Shown here: positions 44,440 through 52,080 of the stretch, in pieces | How the letters are laid out: each line of letters opens with the position of its first letter | Numbering within the stretch: position 1 is the first letter of the stretch | NCBI GenBank assembly: GCA_945862145.1 | Contig: CAMAXE010000008.1 | Span: forward strand, 62,001-126,000 | Direction: 5' to 3' | Origin: Klebsiella pneumoniae | GTDB lineage: Bacteria; Pseudomonadota; Gammaproteobacteria; Pseudomonadales; UBA5518 | Length of the DNA stretch: 64,000 nucleotides | The notes under the pieces: generated by a model | Databases searched by the model: none | What the model was told of the DNA's origin: nothing | Seen by the model: the letters and a program-made list of their open reading frames with translations, nothing else | Made by a program: the position numbers and the translations under genes

Positions 44440-45142
44440 TGACGGGTTCTACCCCGATTCTGCAGACACTTACGCTAAGCCCAATGCTGGGCCGAAGGAG
44501 TGTTCATGTCGAAGCGCAAGCGTTACAGACCTGAGTACAAGCGGGAGATCGTTGAACTGGTTCGGCGATCCAAGCCGAGCTGCCGGCAGGTTGCCTTGGA
44601 GGTCGGCGTCAATCCGAATCTGCTGACCCGCTGGGTCTGGGAATCGGACGCCGGTGGGAGCAAAGCCTTTCCGAGCAGCGGAACGCCGTGGGAGGAGGAA
44701 CTCGCTCGCCTCAAGCGCGAACTGGCGCGCGTCACGAAGGAGCGGGATTTTTTAAGAGATGCGGCAGCGTACTTCGCGAAGCAATCACCGAACGGTGCAC
44801 GGTAATTGAGCGCTGGCGCAGCGACTATCCCATCGGGATGATGTGCCGCTGCCTTGAGGTGTCCACGAGCGGCTTCTATGCGTGGGCGAGCCGCAAGCCC
44901 GGGCCCCGGCGCGAGGGCGAATGCGCGCCTCCTGAAACGCATGCGGGAGATTCACGAGGACAGCAAAGGCGTCATTGGCGCGCCCCGGATGCAGGAAGAC
45001 CTGGTCAACGAGGGCGAGCGGGTCAGCCTGAATCGGGTGGCGCGGTTGATGGCGCGTGCGGGACCGCCAGGTTGGCCAAGGCGCAGGAGGCGCCGCTGCG
45101 GCGCCAAGCCTGGGACACGTTCCGTTGGGGTGGAGAAGTCGC
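44440..45142 (+). mobile_element. IS3-family element remnant (3' truncated)
   Basis: The left end appears to start near 44440 (TGACGGGTTCTACCCCGATT). orfA is intact at 44506-44805. orfB follows in the -1 frame from a T-run (ATTTTTTAAG near 44750), the usual IS3 frameshift signal: VIERWRSDYPIGMMCRCLEV, then STSGFYAWASRKPGPRREGE. A second, destructive shift near 44920 moves the reading to MREIHEDSKGVIGAPRMQED and VSLNRVARLMARAG, and the element ends without a catalytic DDE core at about 45142, exactly at the end of a cytochrome c gene. Not functional. Confidence 0.85.
44506..44805 (+). CDS. IS3-family transposase OrfA
   Basis: 99 residues from ATG 44506 (MSKRKRYRPEYKREIVEL), following GAAGGAG. 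It has the HTH domain QVALEVGVNPNLLTRWV and the leucine-zipper-like EEELARLKRELARVTKERDFL typical of IS3 OrfA. Alone it binds the IS ends; the OrfAB fusion needed for transposition would require the -1 slip at the T-run, but OrfB is broken. Confidence 0.85.
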   Translation: MSKRKRYRPEYKREIVELVRRSKPSCRQVALEVGVNPNLLTRWVWESDAGGSKAFPSSGTPWEEELARLKRELARVTKERDFLRDAAAYFAKQSPNGAR

Positions 45143-45634
45143 TCAGCGCATAACCTCAGCGGCCGTACTGTAGTAGCGCATCGTAGGTGGCGCTCCATGC
45201 TCCGCGATCAGCGACTCCACCAGTTGCTTGCGGTAGTCCTTCAGGCTCACCGTGTTCAGTGGCGCGCGGCGCAGCATGGACACCTCAGGGGCCGTATAGC
45301 GCGACGCGCCGGCAGGCGCGCCTGCCCCGCCAATATCCCACACCATGAAGTTCAGTACCCCGGCGAGTGCTGCGTCATCCAGCGCGGAGGTGACGACGTT
45401 GGGTAACTGCACCAGGTAACGGCGACCCTGCGGCGTGTTGAGGAAATAGCCCACCTGATCGCGCAGATCCGGTACCAGGCGCGCGTTGGAGACGCCGCTC
45501 TCGCCGTGGCAGCCGCCGCAGGCAAGCAGGTAATCGCTCTGCACTTTGCTGAACTGCGGGATGTTGGCGGGCTCGGCGGCGATTGCCTGCATGCAGAGCA
45601 GGCCCGCCAGGCAGAGCAGGTACCGCAGCCTCAT
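45143..45634 (-). CDS. monohaem cytochrome c of amine dehydrogenase operon
   Basis: 163 residues from ATG 45634, with a 4-base ATGA overlap to the cytochrome gene before it. Signal peptide MRLRYLLCLAGLLCMQAIA. The haem site is CGGCH (Cys39, Cys42, His43). Met residues near VLNFMVWD could be the sixth ligand. It is the last gene of the mau-like operon and its stop lies at the edge of the IS3 remnant, so the natural 3' end may have been trimmed. It probably carries electrons from the TTQ enzyme toward the oxidase. It is a single-haem protein and so cannot be the dihaem MauG. Confidence 0.85.
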   Translation of the reverse strand: MRLRYLLCLAGLLCMQAIAAEPANIPQFSKVQSDYLLACGGCHGESGVSNARLVPDLRDQVGYFLNTPQGRRYLVQLPNVVTSALDDAALAGVLNFMVWDIGGAGAPAGASRYTAPEVSMLRRAPLNTVSLKDYRKQLVESLIAEHGAPPTMRYYSTAAEVMR

Positions 45635-46104
45635 GGGGCGATCTTGGCGATGCCCAGTGATTTGCGCAGGGCATGTACTTCGGTGGCTGAGCGCGCGCCA
45701 CCGCTGCGCACGGCCTGCACTTCCTCTGCACTGAAGGGGGCAGGTGGCTTGCGCGGTTGTTTGCCGAGCGTTGTGAGGTAATTCAGCAGGGATGCTACAT
45801 CGGCATCGGGTATCTGCGCGAAGCCCGGCATCATGCCCATGATCGCCTGGCCATCGACTGTGATATTGCCGCTCATGCCATGGATCACCACCTGCACCAG
45901 GTAGCCGCGCGCTGCGGGCTTGGCGCCGATCGCGGCAATCCGACCGGCGAGACGTGGAAACTGGCCGGCCAGGCCGGCGCCACCGGACTGGTGGCACATG
46001 AGGCAGTTCTGCAAGTACACCGCGGCGCCGTCTGTGGCTGCCGCCCGTTGGGTGACGCCTGCCAGCGCCGCCAGTAGAGCGCACAGGAAAAGTGCGGCCC
46101 TCAT
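45631..46104 (-). CDS. monohaem cytochrome c of amine dehydrogenase operon
   Basis: 157 residues from ATG 46104, overlapping the mauA-like stop by four bases. Signal peptide MRAALFLCALLAALAGVT. The haem attachment is CLMCH (Cys34, Cys37, His38); PRLAGR and GMMPGF (sixth-ligand Met) are classical class I cytochrome c features. It is placed where mau operons carry their electron acceptor (amicyanin or cytochrome). No cupredoxin gene is visible, so this cytochrome is the likely direct electron acceptor of the amine dehydrogenase. Confidence 0.87.
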   Translation of the reverse strand: MRAALFLCALLAALAGVTQRAAATDGAAVYLQNCLMCHQSGGAGLAGQFPRLAGRIAAIGAKPAARGYLVQVVIHGMSGNITVDGQAIMGMMPGFAQIPDADVASLLNYLTTLGKQPRKPPAPFSAEEVQAVRSGGARSATEVHALRKSLGIAKIAP

Positions 46105-46655
46105 GGGGAACTCGCCAGTCCCACCAACGCCGCGGTGGAGCAATGGTAGATGGCCGAGGCGTTGCCGAAGCACCAGATGATGTCGCTGTTCAGTTGCGGC
46201 CGATAGGTGGGCATCTCGCGGTCCACGCTCTGGCAGATGCAGGAGGCGGGTGCCTTGCAGGCGGGCTTGCCGCAGCAATCGCGGTAAGCGATGACATAGG
46301 AGCGACCGTCGTCGGGATTGCGGCAGGTGCCAATCCAGGCAATGGGTGATGGCTCCGAGCCGGGCGGGCAGGTGTGCACGCCGCCGCCGCAGCAGCCGCA
46401 GATCGTGCCGTCGATGGCGCAGTAGCGCCAGTAGTCGCATTGTTCGGAGTTCTTGGCCTGCGCATGGCGCTCGAAATCCGTCATGCCCTGCGAGGGTGCG
46501 GGCGCCGCGGTGGCGCGCGCCACCGGCAGCAACGGAAACGCCGGTACGGTCACCATCACGGCACCCAGTCTGGAGAGAAAACTGCGCCGCGATGAAAAGC
46601 CTGCGAGGCGGCGGGTGAAACCTTCGCTCAGCGAATCGAGAATCGGCTTAGGCAC
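46101..46655 (-). CDS. mauA: TTQ amine dehydrogenase light (beta) subunit
   Basis: 184 residues from GTG 46655, preceded by AGGGGA at suitable spacing; an ATG at 46676 is an alternative. A Tat-type leader SSRRSFLSRLG matches the unusual MauA leader. The mature part is the cysteine-rich light chain: QCDYWRYCAIDGTICGCCGG, CPPGSEPSPIAWIGTC, YVIAYRDCCGK and SDIIWCFG. Trp107 and Trp161 correspond to the two tryptophans that become tryptophan tryptophylquinone, and Asp127 lies in the catalytic AYRDCCG motif. The enzyme oxidises primary amines to aldehydes and ammonia in the periplasm. Methylamine versus aromatic amine specificity cannot be decided from this subunit. Confidence 0.93.
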   Translation of the reverse strand: MPKPILDSLSEGFTRRLAGFSSRRSFLSRLGAVMVTVPAFPLLPVARATAAPAPSQGMTDFERHAQAKNSEQCDYWRYCAIDGTICGCCGGGVHTCPPGSEPSPIAWIGTCRNPDDGRSYVIAYRDCCGKPACKAPASCICQSVDREMPTYRPQLNSDIIWCFGNASAIYHCSTAALVGLASSP

Positions 46656-47271
46656 GCGTGTTCCCCTGTGCGGCATCGGCCGCGTCGGCTTGTGCGGAAA
46701 GATAGGACTGGATGCTGGCGTAGCCGCTCTCGCGGGCGATCACCAGGCTCTCGAAATGTTCGCGGCTGTTCACCAGCCCCTTGGAGGCGATGCGCCCGGT
46801 GTCGTCCAGCAGCACCGCGTAGGGCAGCTTGTCGACGCGGAAGGCCATGCCCACCTCGGGGCCGTTCACGAAGCTGCGTTCGTCGATGCCGAAGCGTGCG
46901 ATCAATTCGCGTTGCTCCGCGGCATCGGCGTCGCCCATGAAGAGCACTTCGAGGCGCTCGCTTTTGGCGAAGCTCTGTGCGATGGGGATCAGCTTTTTGC
47001 AGATGGGGCAGGCGGCGGAGACAAACAGCATGAGTCGCAGGCGGCCCGCGGCGAGTTGTCCGCCCACGGTGATCGCATTGCCGCCCATGGCGTGCACCTC
47101 GATGCGCGGCGAGGACTCGCCCACACCGGGCCCGGCGCCACTCATCAGCGCTCCGGCCGGCGCGATGCGCTCGTGCAGCACACCGATCTGGCGTGCCAGC
47201 GCCAGGATGGCCACGCCCTGCAATATCACCACCACCCACAGCACGGTTTGCGACACCAGGCCTCCTGTCAT
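46648..47271 (-). CDS. mauD: amine dehydrogenase accessory thiol-disulfide protein MauD
   Basis: 207 residues from ATG 47271, overlapping mauE by 4 bases and mauA by 8. One N-terminal membrane helix (TVLWVVVILQGVAILALA) anchors a periplasmic thioredoxin-like domain with the active site SAACPICKKL (Cys88 and Cys91). MauD is required to form the six disulfides of the light chain and for its stability. The gene order B-E-D-A seen here is that of known methylamine and aromatic amine dehydrogenase operons. Confidence 0.93.
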   Translation of the reverse strand: MTGGLVSQTVLWVVVILQGVAILALARQIGVLHERIAPAGALMSGAGPGVGESSPRIEVHAMGGNAITVGGQLAAGRLRLMLFVSAACPICKKLIPIAQSFAKSERLEVLFMGDADAAEQRELIARFGIDERSFVNGPEVGMAFRVDKLPYAVLLDDTGRIASKGLVNSREHFESLVIARESGYASIQSYLSAQADAADAAQGNTRA

Positions 47272-47831
47272 GACGCGCTCCGTGAAGCCCATGCGGGCCT
47301 GCCGCGCGCGAGCAGCGCACCGGTGTCGATGGCCCAGAGTGTGTTCATGCCCTGCAGCAGCACGAAGAGCCCGATGCCCCCCAATAAGCCGTTCAGCAAT
47401 TGCGCGCCGCCAAGCACGGGTATGGGCAGCGCCGCGCAGGCGAGGGCCCCGCTCATCAGCGTGAGGTTGCGCAACACCAGTTCCCAGCGCAGCCTCTGGC
47501 GCAGCGTGCCGCGGAAACAGCCGCAATCGATATGTGAGCGCCCGCGATGCAGGTTGATGCCCATGGCCAGGGCGAATACGCCCAGCAAGAGCGCCGCGGC
47601 CACCTCCGCGACAGGCGTGGCCACGGCCGGCGCAAGCAACGCGATGCCCGTCAGCAATTCGAGGGGGGCGAGGGTGTGGCTCAGCAGCGGCACCAGCGCA
47701 CGCGGCAGCACGCGGTAATTGGCGATCACGCCCTCGAGCACCTCGCGATGCCGGAGCTTGCCAGCCCCTGCCACCAGGAACACCAGTGCCAGCAGCACAC
47801 GCAGCGAAATCAGGGCGTCTTCGGGAAGCAT
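47268..47831 (-). CDS. mauE: amine dehydrogenase accessory membrane protein MauE
   Basis: 187 residues from ATG 47831, 12 bases after the mauB stop. Four to five hydrophobic helices (LLALVFLVAGAGKL, ELLTGIALLAPAVA, ALLLGVFALAMGINL, LLGGIGLFVLLQGMNTLW). The loop motif SHIDCGCFRG with Cys103 and Cys105 is the conserved MauE/DoxX-like pair. MauE works with MauD in the export-side maturation of the light chain. No sign of decay. Confidence 0.92.
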   Translation of the reverse strand: MLPEDALISLRVLLALVFLVAGAGKLRHREVLEGVIANYRVLPRALVPLLSHTLAPLELLTGIALLAPAVATPVAEVAAALLLGVFALAMGINLHRGRSHIDCGCFRGTLRQRLRWELVLRNLTLMSGALACAALPIPVLGGAQLLNGLLGGIGLFVLLQGMNTLWAIDTGALLARGRPAWASRSAS

Positions 47832-47843
47832 GATCCGCCGTCC

Positions 47844-49001
47844 TCAGTGACCGGCCAGCGTGGCGGCTTCAGCCAGACCCGCCTCGATGGTGCGCAGCAC
47901 CTCGCCGGTGTTGGCATCCATCACGGCAGCCGGCGCCTCCATGCTGACCAGGTAGAGCTGGGGTTGCGCGTCCTGGCTCACGGTGACGCTGCGGGTGGGC
48001 ATCGGCGAGCGCCAGCGGTGCAGCAGCAAGCGGCTTTTGCGATCCAGTACCCAGATTTCGGTGGCGTGGGCCTTATGCGACCAATACGGCCCTACGTGCA
48101 TGAGCACGAAAAGACGGTCGCTCGCCTTGTGCCAGGCAATGGGCTGGCGGCCGCCCGGTCGCCAGGCGAGTTCATCCGCGCCGGTGCCTGCAGCCTCGTA
48201 GCCCGCGGTACGCTGCAGCGACCACGGCTTGTCGATCACGGGCTTCGAACCCAGCCTGGCCTCGTATACCAGCCCGGTGTAGGACAGGAACACGGCCGTT
48301 CCGGTGGCGGCGTCGTAGAGGCTGTTGTCGAAGACCGGGTCTACTGCGGCATCGAAGAAAGGCTTGGTGTGCGTGACGGTGGGTGCGCCCGTGTCGGGCA
48401 CGGTCACCATGGCGAGCGACCCGTCGCCACAGACCGAGGACACGCCGGTTTCTCCCCAGGCGAAGGCCATCGCGCAGCCCGGCACTTCAACCGTACCGCC
48501 GACCGTTTCTTTCCGCAGATCGACCCAGGTGATGGACGTGGCGGGGTGCAGGTTGTAGAGGTAAGCCCTGTGGCCGGAGGCGCTGATGCTCGTGTTGTTG
48601 TACTTCAGGTTCACCGGCGCGCGCGGCGGCACGGTGATTTCTTTCAACAGGTTGAGTGTGCTCGCATCGTAGATCGAGAGCAGATCAATGCGATCACCGC
48701 GGTTGCCGCGGGTCCACATCGTCTCGCCGACGTAGATCCGCGTATTGTCGGGAGAGAAGTCGAGTGTGGCGTTGGCCCCGATCGGCACCTGTGCTTCGAT
48801 GCGCCCGGTGTCGGTGTCGAACACCACGGCGCTGCCATCGTAGGCCATGGTGTAGAGCCGGTGTGGTTTGCCGATGGTGAGCACGGTGGTATCGCTCAGT
48901 TCGGCGGGTAGCACGGGCGGCTGGGCCCGGGCGACATCCGTTGCCGCCGCGCAGAACACAGCCAGAACGCCGAGCCTCAGGTGCTGCCGTAGAGTCCGCA
49001 T
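47844..49001 (-). CDS. mauB: TTQ amine dehydrogenase heavy (alpha) subunit
   Basis: 385 residues from ATG 49001 (MRTLRQHLRLGVLAVFCAAA), which begins a signal peptide cut near ARAQ; the track start is 45 codons too long. The body is a seven-bladed propeller: GKPHRLYTMAYDGSAVVFD, STLNLLKEITVPPRAP, NLHPATSITWVDL, GCAMAFAWGE, SSVCGDGSLAMVTV and HVGPYWSHKAHATEIWVLD. The SHKxxxTEIWVLD and CGDGSL elements are shared by MauB and AauB heavy chains. The fold and operon position are clear; the substrate is not. An amidohydrolase gene ends 88 bases upstream on the same strand. Confidence 0.92.
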   Translation of the reverse strand: MRTLRQHLRLGVLAVFCAAATDVARAQPPVLPAELSDTTVLTIGKPHRLYTMAYDGSAVVFDTDTGRIEAQVPIGANATLDFSPDNTRIYVGETMWTRGNRGDRIDLLSIYDASTLNLLKEITVPPRAPVNLKYNNTSISASGHRAYLYNLHPATSITWVDLRKETVGGTVEVPGCAMAFAWGETGVSSVCGDGSLAMVTVPDTGAPTVTHTKPFFDAAVDPVFDNSLYDAATGTAVFLSYTGLVYEARLGSKPVIDKPWSLQRTAGYEAAGTGADELAWRPGGRQPIAWHKASDRLFVLMHVGPYWSHKAHATEIWVLDRKSRLLLHRWRSPMPTRSVTVSQDAQPQLYLVSMEAPAAVMDANTGEVLRTIEAGLAEAATLAGH

Positions 49002-49089
49002 GTGCTGTTGCTTCCCCGTCCAGTGGCGCCGGGCGCCGGTGTGCCTGTGAGTCGAGTCGAGATCGTACGCGATGCCGCTGCGCGCCGGT

Positions 49090-50343
49090 TCAACGCGCTG
49101 CAGTTTTTGCGCCGGCCCATTTGTACACAACGCCACCGCGCATCACGAAGACCACGCGCCGCACGGCCGTGAGGTCGGCGAGCGGGTCGCCATCCAGCGC
49201 AATGATATCCGCCTCGTAGCCCGCCTTGAGGCGGCCAAGGCGATCACCCATGCCGAGTGATTCTGCGGCCACCGCGTTGGCCGATACCAGCGCCTGCATC
49301 GGCGTTTGACCGCAGTATTCCACCCGGCCGAGGAACTCATCGGCGTTGTGGCCGTGGGCCCCTGCGGTGGCGTCGGTGGAGAACACCAGCTTCGCGCCGG
49401 GGATGGCGGCGGCCAGTTTGCAGACCCGGAAATCTTCCGGCATGTCCTTTTTCATGGTCTGCATGCCCGCCTCGGTGTAGTTGCCCACGCCGAGGTAGCG
49501 CTCCTTGTTCGCGAGGTAGTTCTGCACCACCAACCCTACCTGCGGGCTCAAGTACACACCCGCCGCAGCGGCTTCCTTGATCTCGGCGTCGCTGGCGTAG
49601 GTCATGTGTTCGATCTGGTCGCAGCCCGCGCGTGCTGCCACCGCTACTTGCGAACGGTAGGCGTGCACCATGGCGCGCAGCCCCTGGGCGTGGCTTTCCT
49701 CGCAGAGCACTTTCAACTGGTGCTCCGTGAAGGTGGGGCCGGCACCGACACGCTGGCTCATCGAGGACATGATCTTGATCAGATCCGCGCCGTCGGCCTT
49801 GCGCTTGCGGACGACGGCACGCAGCTCCTCGTCCGTCATCTGGGCATTGCCCTCGATCCAGGTAAGCGAGGTGAGCACGCGCGGCCCCGGAAAGCCGCGG
49901 TCACGGATGGCATCGCGCAGCGGGCGCTCGCTGTAGTCGCCAACCGCCTGCACGGTGGTGAAGCCGCCCATCAGGGAATCCCATGCCGCACCGGCAACAC
50001 CCATGGCCCACTCGGCGGCAGGCTCGGTTTCGGTGGCGATGCGGCCCGTGCGGTCGAAGTGCGAGTCGAGGTGCACGTGCGCGTCGATCCAGCCGGGCAG
50101 CACGGTGTAGCCGCGCAGGTCTATCACGCTGCCGGACGTGGCCTCGCCGGCCAGCGAGCGGATGCGGCCATCGGCTACCTCGATGCGCGCGCTATCCAGC
50201 ACAGCGCCCGCGCCATCGAGCGCGTGATCCGTGAGTAGCACGACCGGCCCCGCCGGTGGCGCCGGTGGCGGCACCGGCGTGACCTCGGCGACTGCGGGCA
50301 GCGCAAAGAGGAGCGTAGCGAGAAGGCAGGCGGTGCGGTGCAT
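49090..50343 (-). CDS. secreted metal-dependent amidohydrolase
   Basis: 417 residues from ATG 50343 (MHRTACLLATLLFALPAVA), which begins a signal peptide; the track start is far too early. Imidazolonepropionase-type amidohydrolase sites are all present: VLPGWIDAHVHLDSH (His89, His91), DLIKIMSS (carbamylated Lys190), AMVHAYR (His227), IEHMTYASD (His246) and FSTDAT (Asp324), then the C-terminal LKAGYEADIIALDGDP. It is probably a periplasmic hydrolase of cyclic amides, peptides or similar bonds. It lies between the DUF35/thiolase-like pair and mauB, all on one strand with short gaps, so it may be in the same transcript. Release of an amine for the TTQ dehydrogenase would be a logical but untested role. 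Confidence 0.87.
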   Translation of the reverse strand: MHRTACLLATLLFALPAVAEVTPVPPPAPPAGPVVLLTDHALDGAGAVLDSARIEVADGRIRSLAGEATSGSVIDLRGYTVLPGWIDAHVHLDSHFDRTGRIATETEPAAEWAMGVAGAAWDSLMGGFTTVQAVGDYSERPLRDAIRDRGFPGPRVLTSLTWIEGNAQMTDEELRAVVRKRKADGADLIKIMSSMSQRVGAGPTFTEHQLKVLCEESHAQGLRAMVHAYRSQVAVAARAGCDQIEHMTYASDAEIKEAAAAGVYLSPQVGLVVQNYLANKERYLGVGNYTEAGMQTMKKDMPEDFRVCKLAAAIPGAKLVFSTDATAGAHGHNADEFLGRVEYCGQTPMQALVSANAVAAESLGMGDRLGRLKAGYEADIIALDGDPLADLTAVRRVVFVMRGGVVYKWAGAKTAAR

Positions 50344-50360
50344 CTGGGTGTGCCTTGCTG

Positions 50361-50783
50361 TCAGGCCGGGGCGGCCAGTGGACGGAATTTGGGAACGCTG
50401 ATCTCCTCGGACCAGGCCTCGAAGGAGACCTCGACGGGCATCCCGACGGTGACGGCCTCGGGGGCGCAGCCGATGATGTTGCCCATCATGGTCGGGCCCT
50501 CGGCGAGCGCGATCAGCGCGATCACGTACGGGGTATCGGCGGCGTATCCCGGCGAGACGGGGCGGCGTACCACCGTGTAGCTGCTCACCGTGCCGTGGCC
50601 GCTGGCGGGCACCCAGGCCAGGGTGTCGCCGTTGCAGTGGCTGCACATGATGCGTGGATAGAACTGGTGCTTCCCGCAGCTGCCGCACTGCTGCAGCAGG
50701 AGCCGGCCTTCGCGGCAACCCTCCCAGTACGGGCGCGATACGGGCGTGGGTCGGGGGAAATGCTTGCCGGCATGGGCGTCCAT
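50361..50783 (-). CDS. DUF35 zinc-ribbon/OB-fold protein
   Basis: 140 residues from ATG 50783, overlapping the thiolase-like stop. Helix PYWEGCREGRLLLQQ leads into the zinc ribbon CGSCGKHQFYPRIMCSHC (Cys33, 36, 47, 50) and an OB fold (GTVSSYTVVRRPVSPG ... VEVSF). DUF35 proteins bind thiolase-superfamily partners and are needed for activity of steroid aldolases such as Ltp2-ChsH2. The coupled gene upstream encodes a thiolase-like protein without the catalytic Cys, the expected partner. Confidence 0.88.
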   Translation of the reverse strand: MDAHAGKHFPRPTPVSRPYWEGCREGRLLLQQCGSCGKHQFYPRIMCSHCNGDTLAWVPASGHGTVSSYTVVRRPVSPGYAADTPYVIALIALAEGPTMMGNIIGCAPEAVTVGMPVEVSFEAWSEEISVPKFRPLAAPA

Positions 50784-51952
50784 CAGTTGCGCTCCGTGCC
50801 GAGGATGATCGTAGTGTGGCTCGACATGATGCCGCCCTGTGCGTGCGCAAGTCCCACCCGCGCACCGGGCACCTGGCGCGCGCCGGCGCTGCCGCGCAAC
50901 TGCAGCACCGACTCGGTGAGCGCGAACATCGAGCCCGGGTTGCCGGGGTGGCAGTGCGAGAGCAACCCACCGTGGGTGTTCACGGGAATGCGCCCACCGA
51001 GGCGTATGTGGCCTTCCTGCACGAAGGGACCGGCCTCGCCCTTGGCGCAGAAACCGAGATCCTCGATCTCGATCAGCACGGTCGGCGTGAAGCAGTCGTA
51101 GAGCTGCGCGAACTGCATGTCGGACGGACCAAGCCCGGCCATGGCGTAGGCGTGTTCACCGGATTCGCGCGCGGCCGAGGTGGTGAGGCTGTGCGCCTGG
51201 CTGATGTGCTCGTGGCTGTGGCCCTCGCCGATGCCGAGCAGATAAACCGGCGTGTGGGGGAAATCCCGCGCGCGTTCCGCGGAAGTGACGATCACCGCGG
51301 CACCGCCGTCGGAGACCAGCGAGCAATCGAGCAGATGCAGCGGATCGGCGATCAGGCGCGAGGCCAGCACGTCCTGCACGCTGATCGGTTCGCGCATTTG
51401 CGCCCCCGGGTGTAGCGCGGCGTGCGCTCGGCAGGCTACCGCCACCTCTGCCATCTGCTCCGGCGTGGTGCCGTAAGCGGCCATATGCGCCCGCGCGATC
51501 AGTGCGTAGAGCGCCGGTACCGTGGGCCCGTAGGGCGATTCGAACTGCGGGTGCCCGCAGGAAGACTGGGTTTTCATGGCCTGGTCGCGCGACATCCCGC
51601 TGCGCAGGCTGTCGGCCATAGTGATAAGCACCGTGTGGCACAGGCCCGCCATGATCGCGCTCGCCGCCTGGTGCAGCGCGGCAAAGGTGGTGCCGCCGCC
51701 GGTGGCAGCGCTCACGCAGTAGCGGGGGAAGATCTGCAGGTACTCAGCGATGGTTTCGGCGTGGTACATGCACGGCTCGGCCATCGAGTTGCAGGTGATC
51801 AGGCCATCGACCTGGTCTTTGCGGATGCCGGCATCGGCGAGCGCCCGGCGTGCTGCGTCAACGCACAGTTCCGTGGCGCCCAGATGGGGCACGATGCCGA
51901 CGGCGGTATCGGCTGCGCCGACGATGGCGATGGCGCCGCGAAGTGGGTGCAC
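50783..51952 (-). CDS. thiolase-like protein without nucleophilic Cys (aldolase candidate)
   Basis: 389 residues from GTG 51952, chosen because GGGGGA lies just before it; an ATG at 52012 gives 20 extra residues. SCP-x/lipid-transfer thiolase landmarks: LCVDAARRALADAGIRKDQV, LYDCFTPTVLIEIEDLGFC and RIPVNTHGGLLSHCHPGNPG. At the place of the nucleophile the sequence reads VSAATGGGTTFAAL, so the catalytic Cys is absent, as in Ltp2-like retro-aldolases. Tyr285 sits in the LYDCFTP motif used by such aldolases, while HPG is retained at the second site. It is translationally coupled to DUF35. Predicted to cut a beta-hydroxyacyl-CoA side chain. Confidence 0.85.
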   Translation of the reverse strand: MHPLRGAIAIVGAADTAVGIVPHLGATELCVDAARRALADAGIRKDQVDGLITCNSMAEPCMYHAETIAEYLQIFPRYCVSAATGGGTTFAALHQAASAIMAGLCHTVLITMADSLRSGMSRDQAMKTQSSCGHPQFESPYGPTVPALYALIARAHMAAYGTTPEQMAEVAVACRAHAALHPGAQMREPISVQDVLASRLIADPLHLLDCSLVSDGGAAVIVTSAERARDFPHTPVYLLGIGEGHSHEHISQAHSLTTSAARESGEHAYAMAGLGPSDMQFAQLYDCFTPTVLIEIEDLGFCAKGEAGPFVQEGHIRLGGRIPVNTHGGLLSHCHPGNPGSMFALTESVLQLRGSAGARQVPGARVGLAHAQGGIMSSHTTIILGTERN

Positions 51953-52080
51953 GGTATCCCCCGGGGTGTTGCAACTCGGCTCCGGCGAGCCACCAGGGCT
52001 GCGCGCGGCCATTCCCGCAGACTAGCTGCGCGGTGGTCCGGCGCGCAAGGCTGTGGGGGGCCGCCAGACGGGCTTTATAG

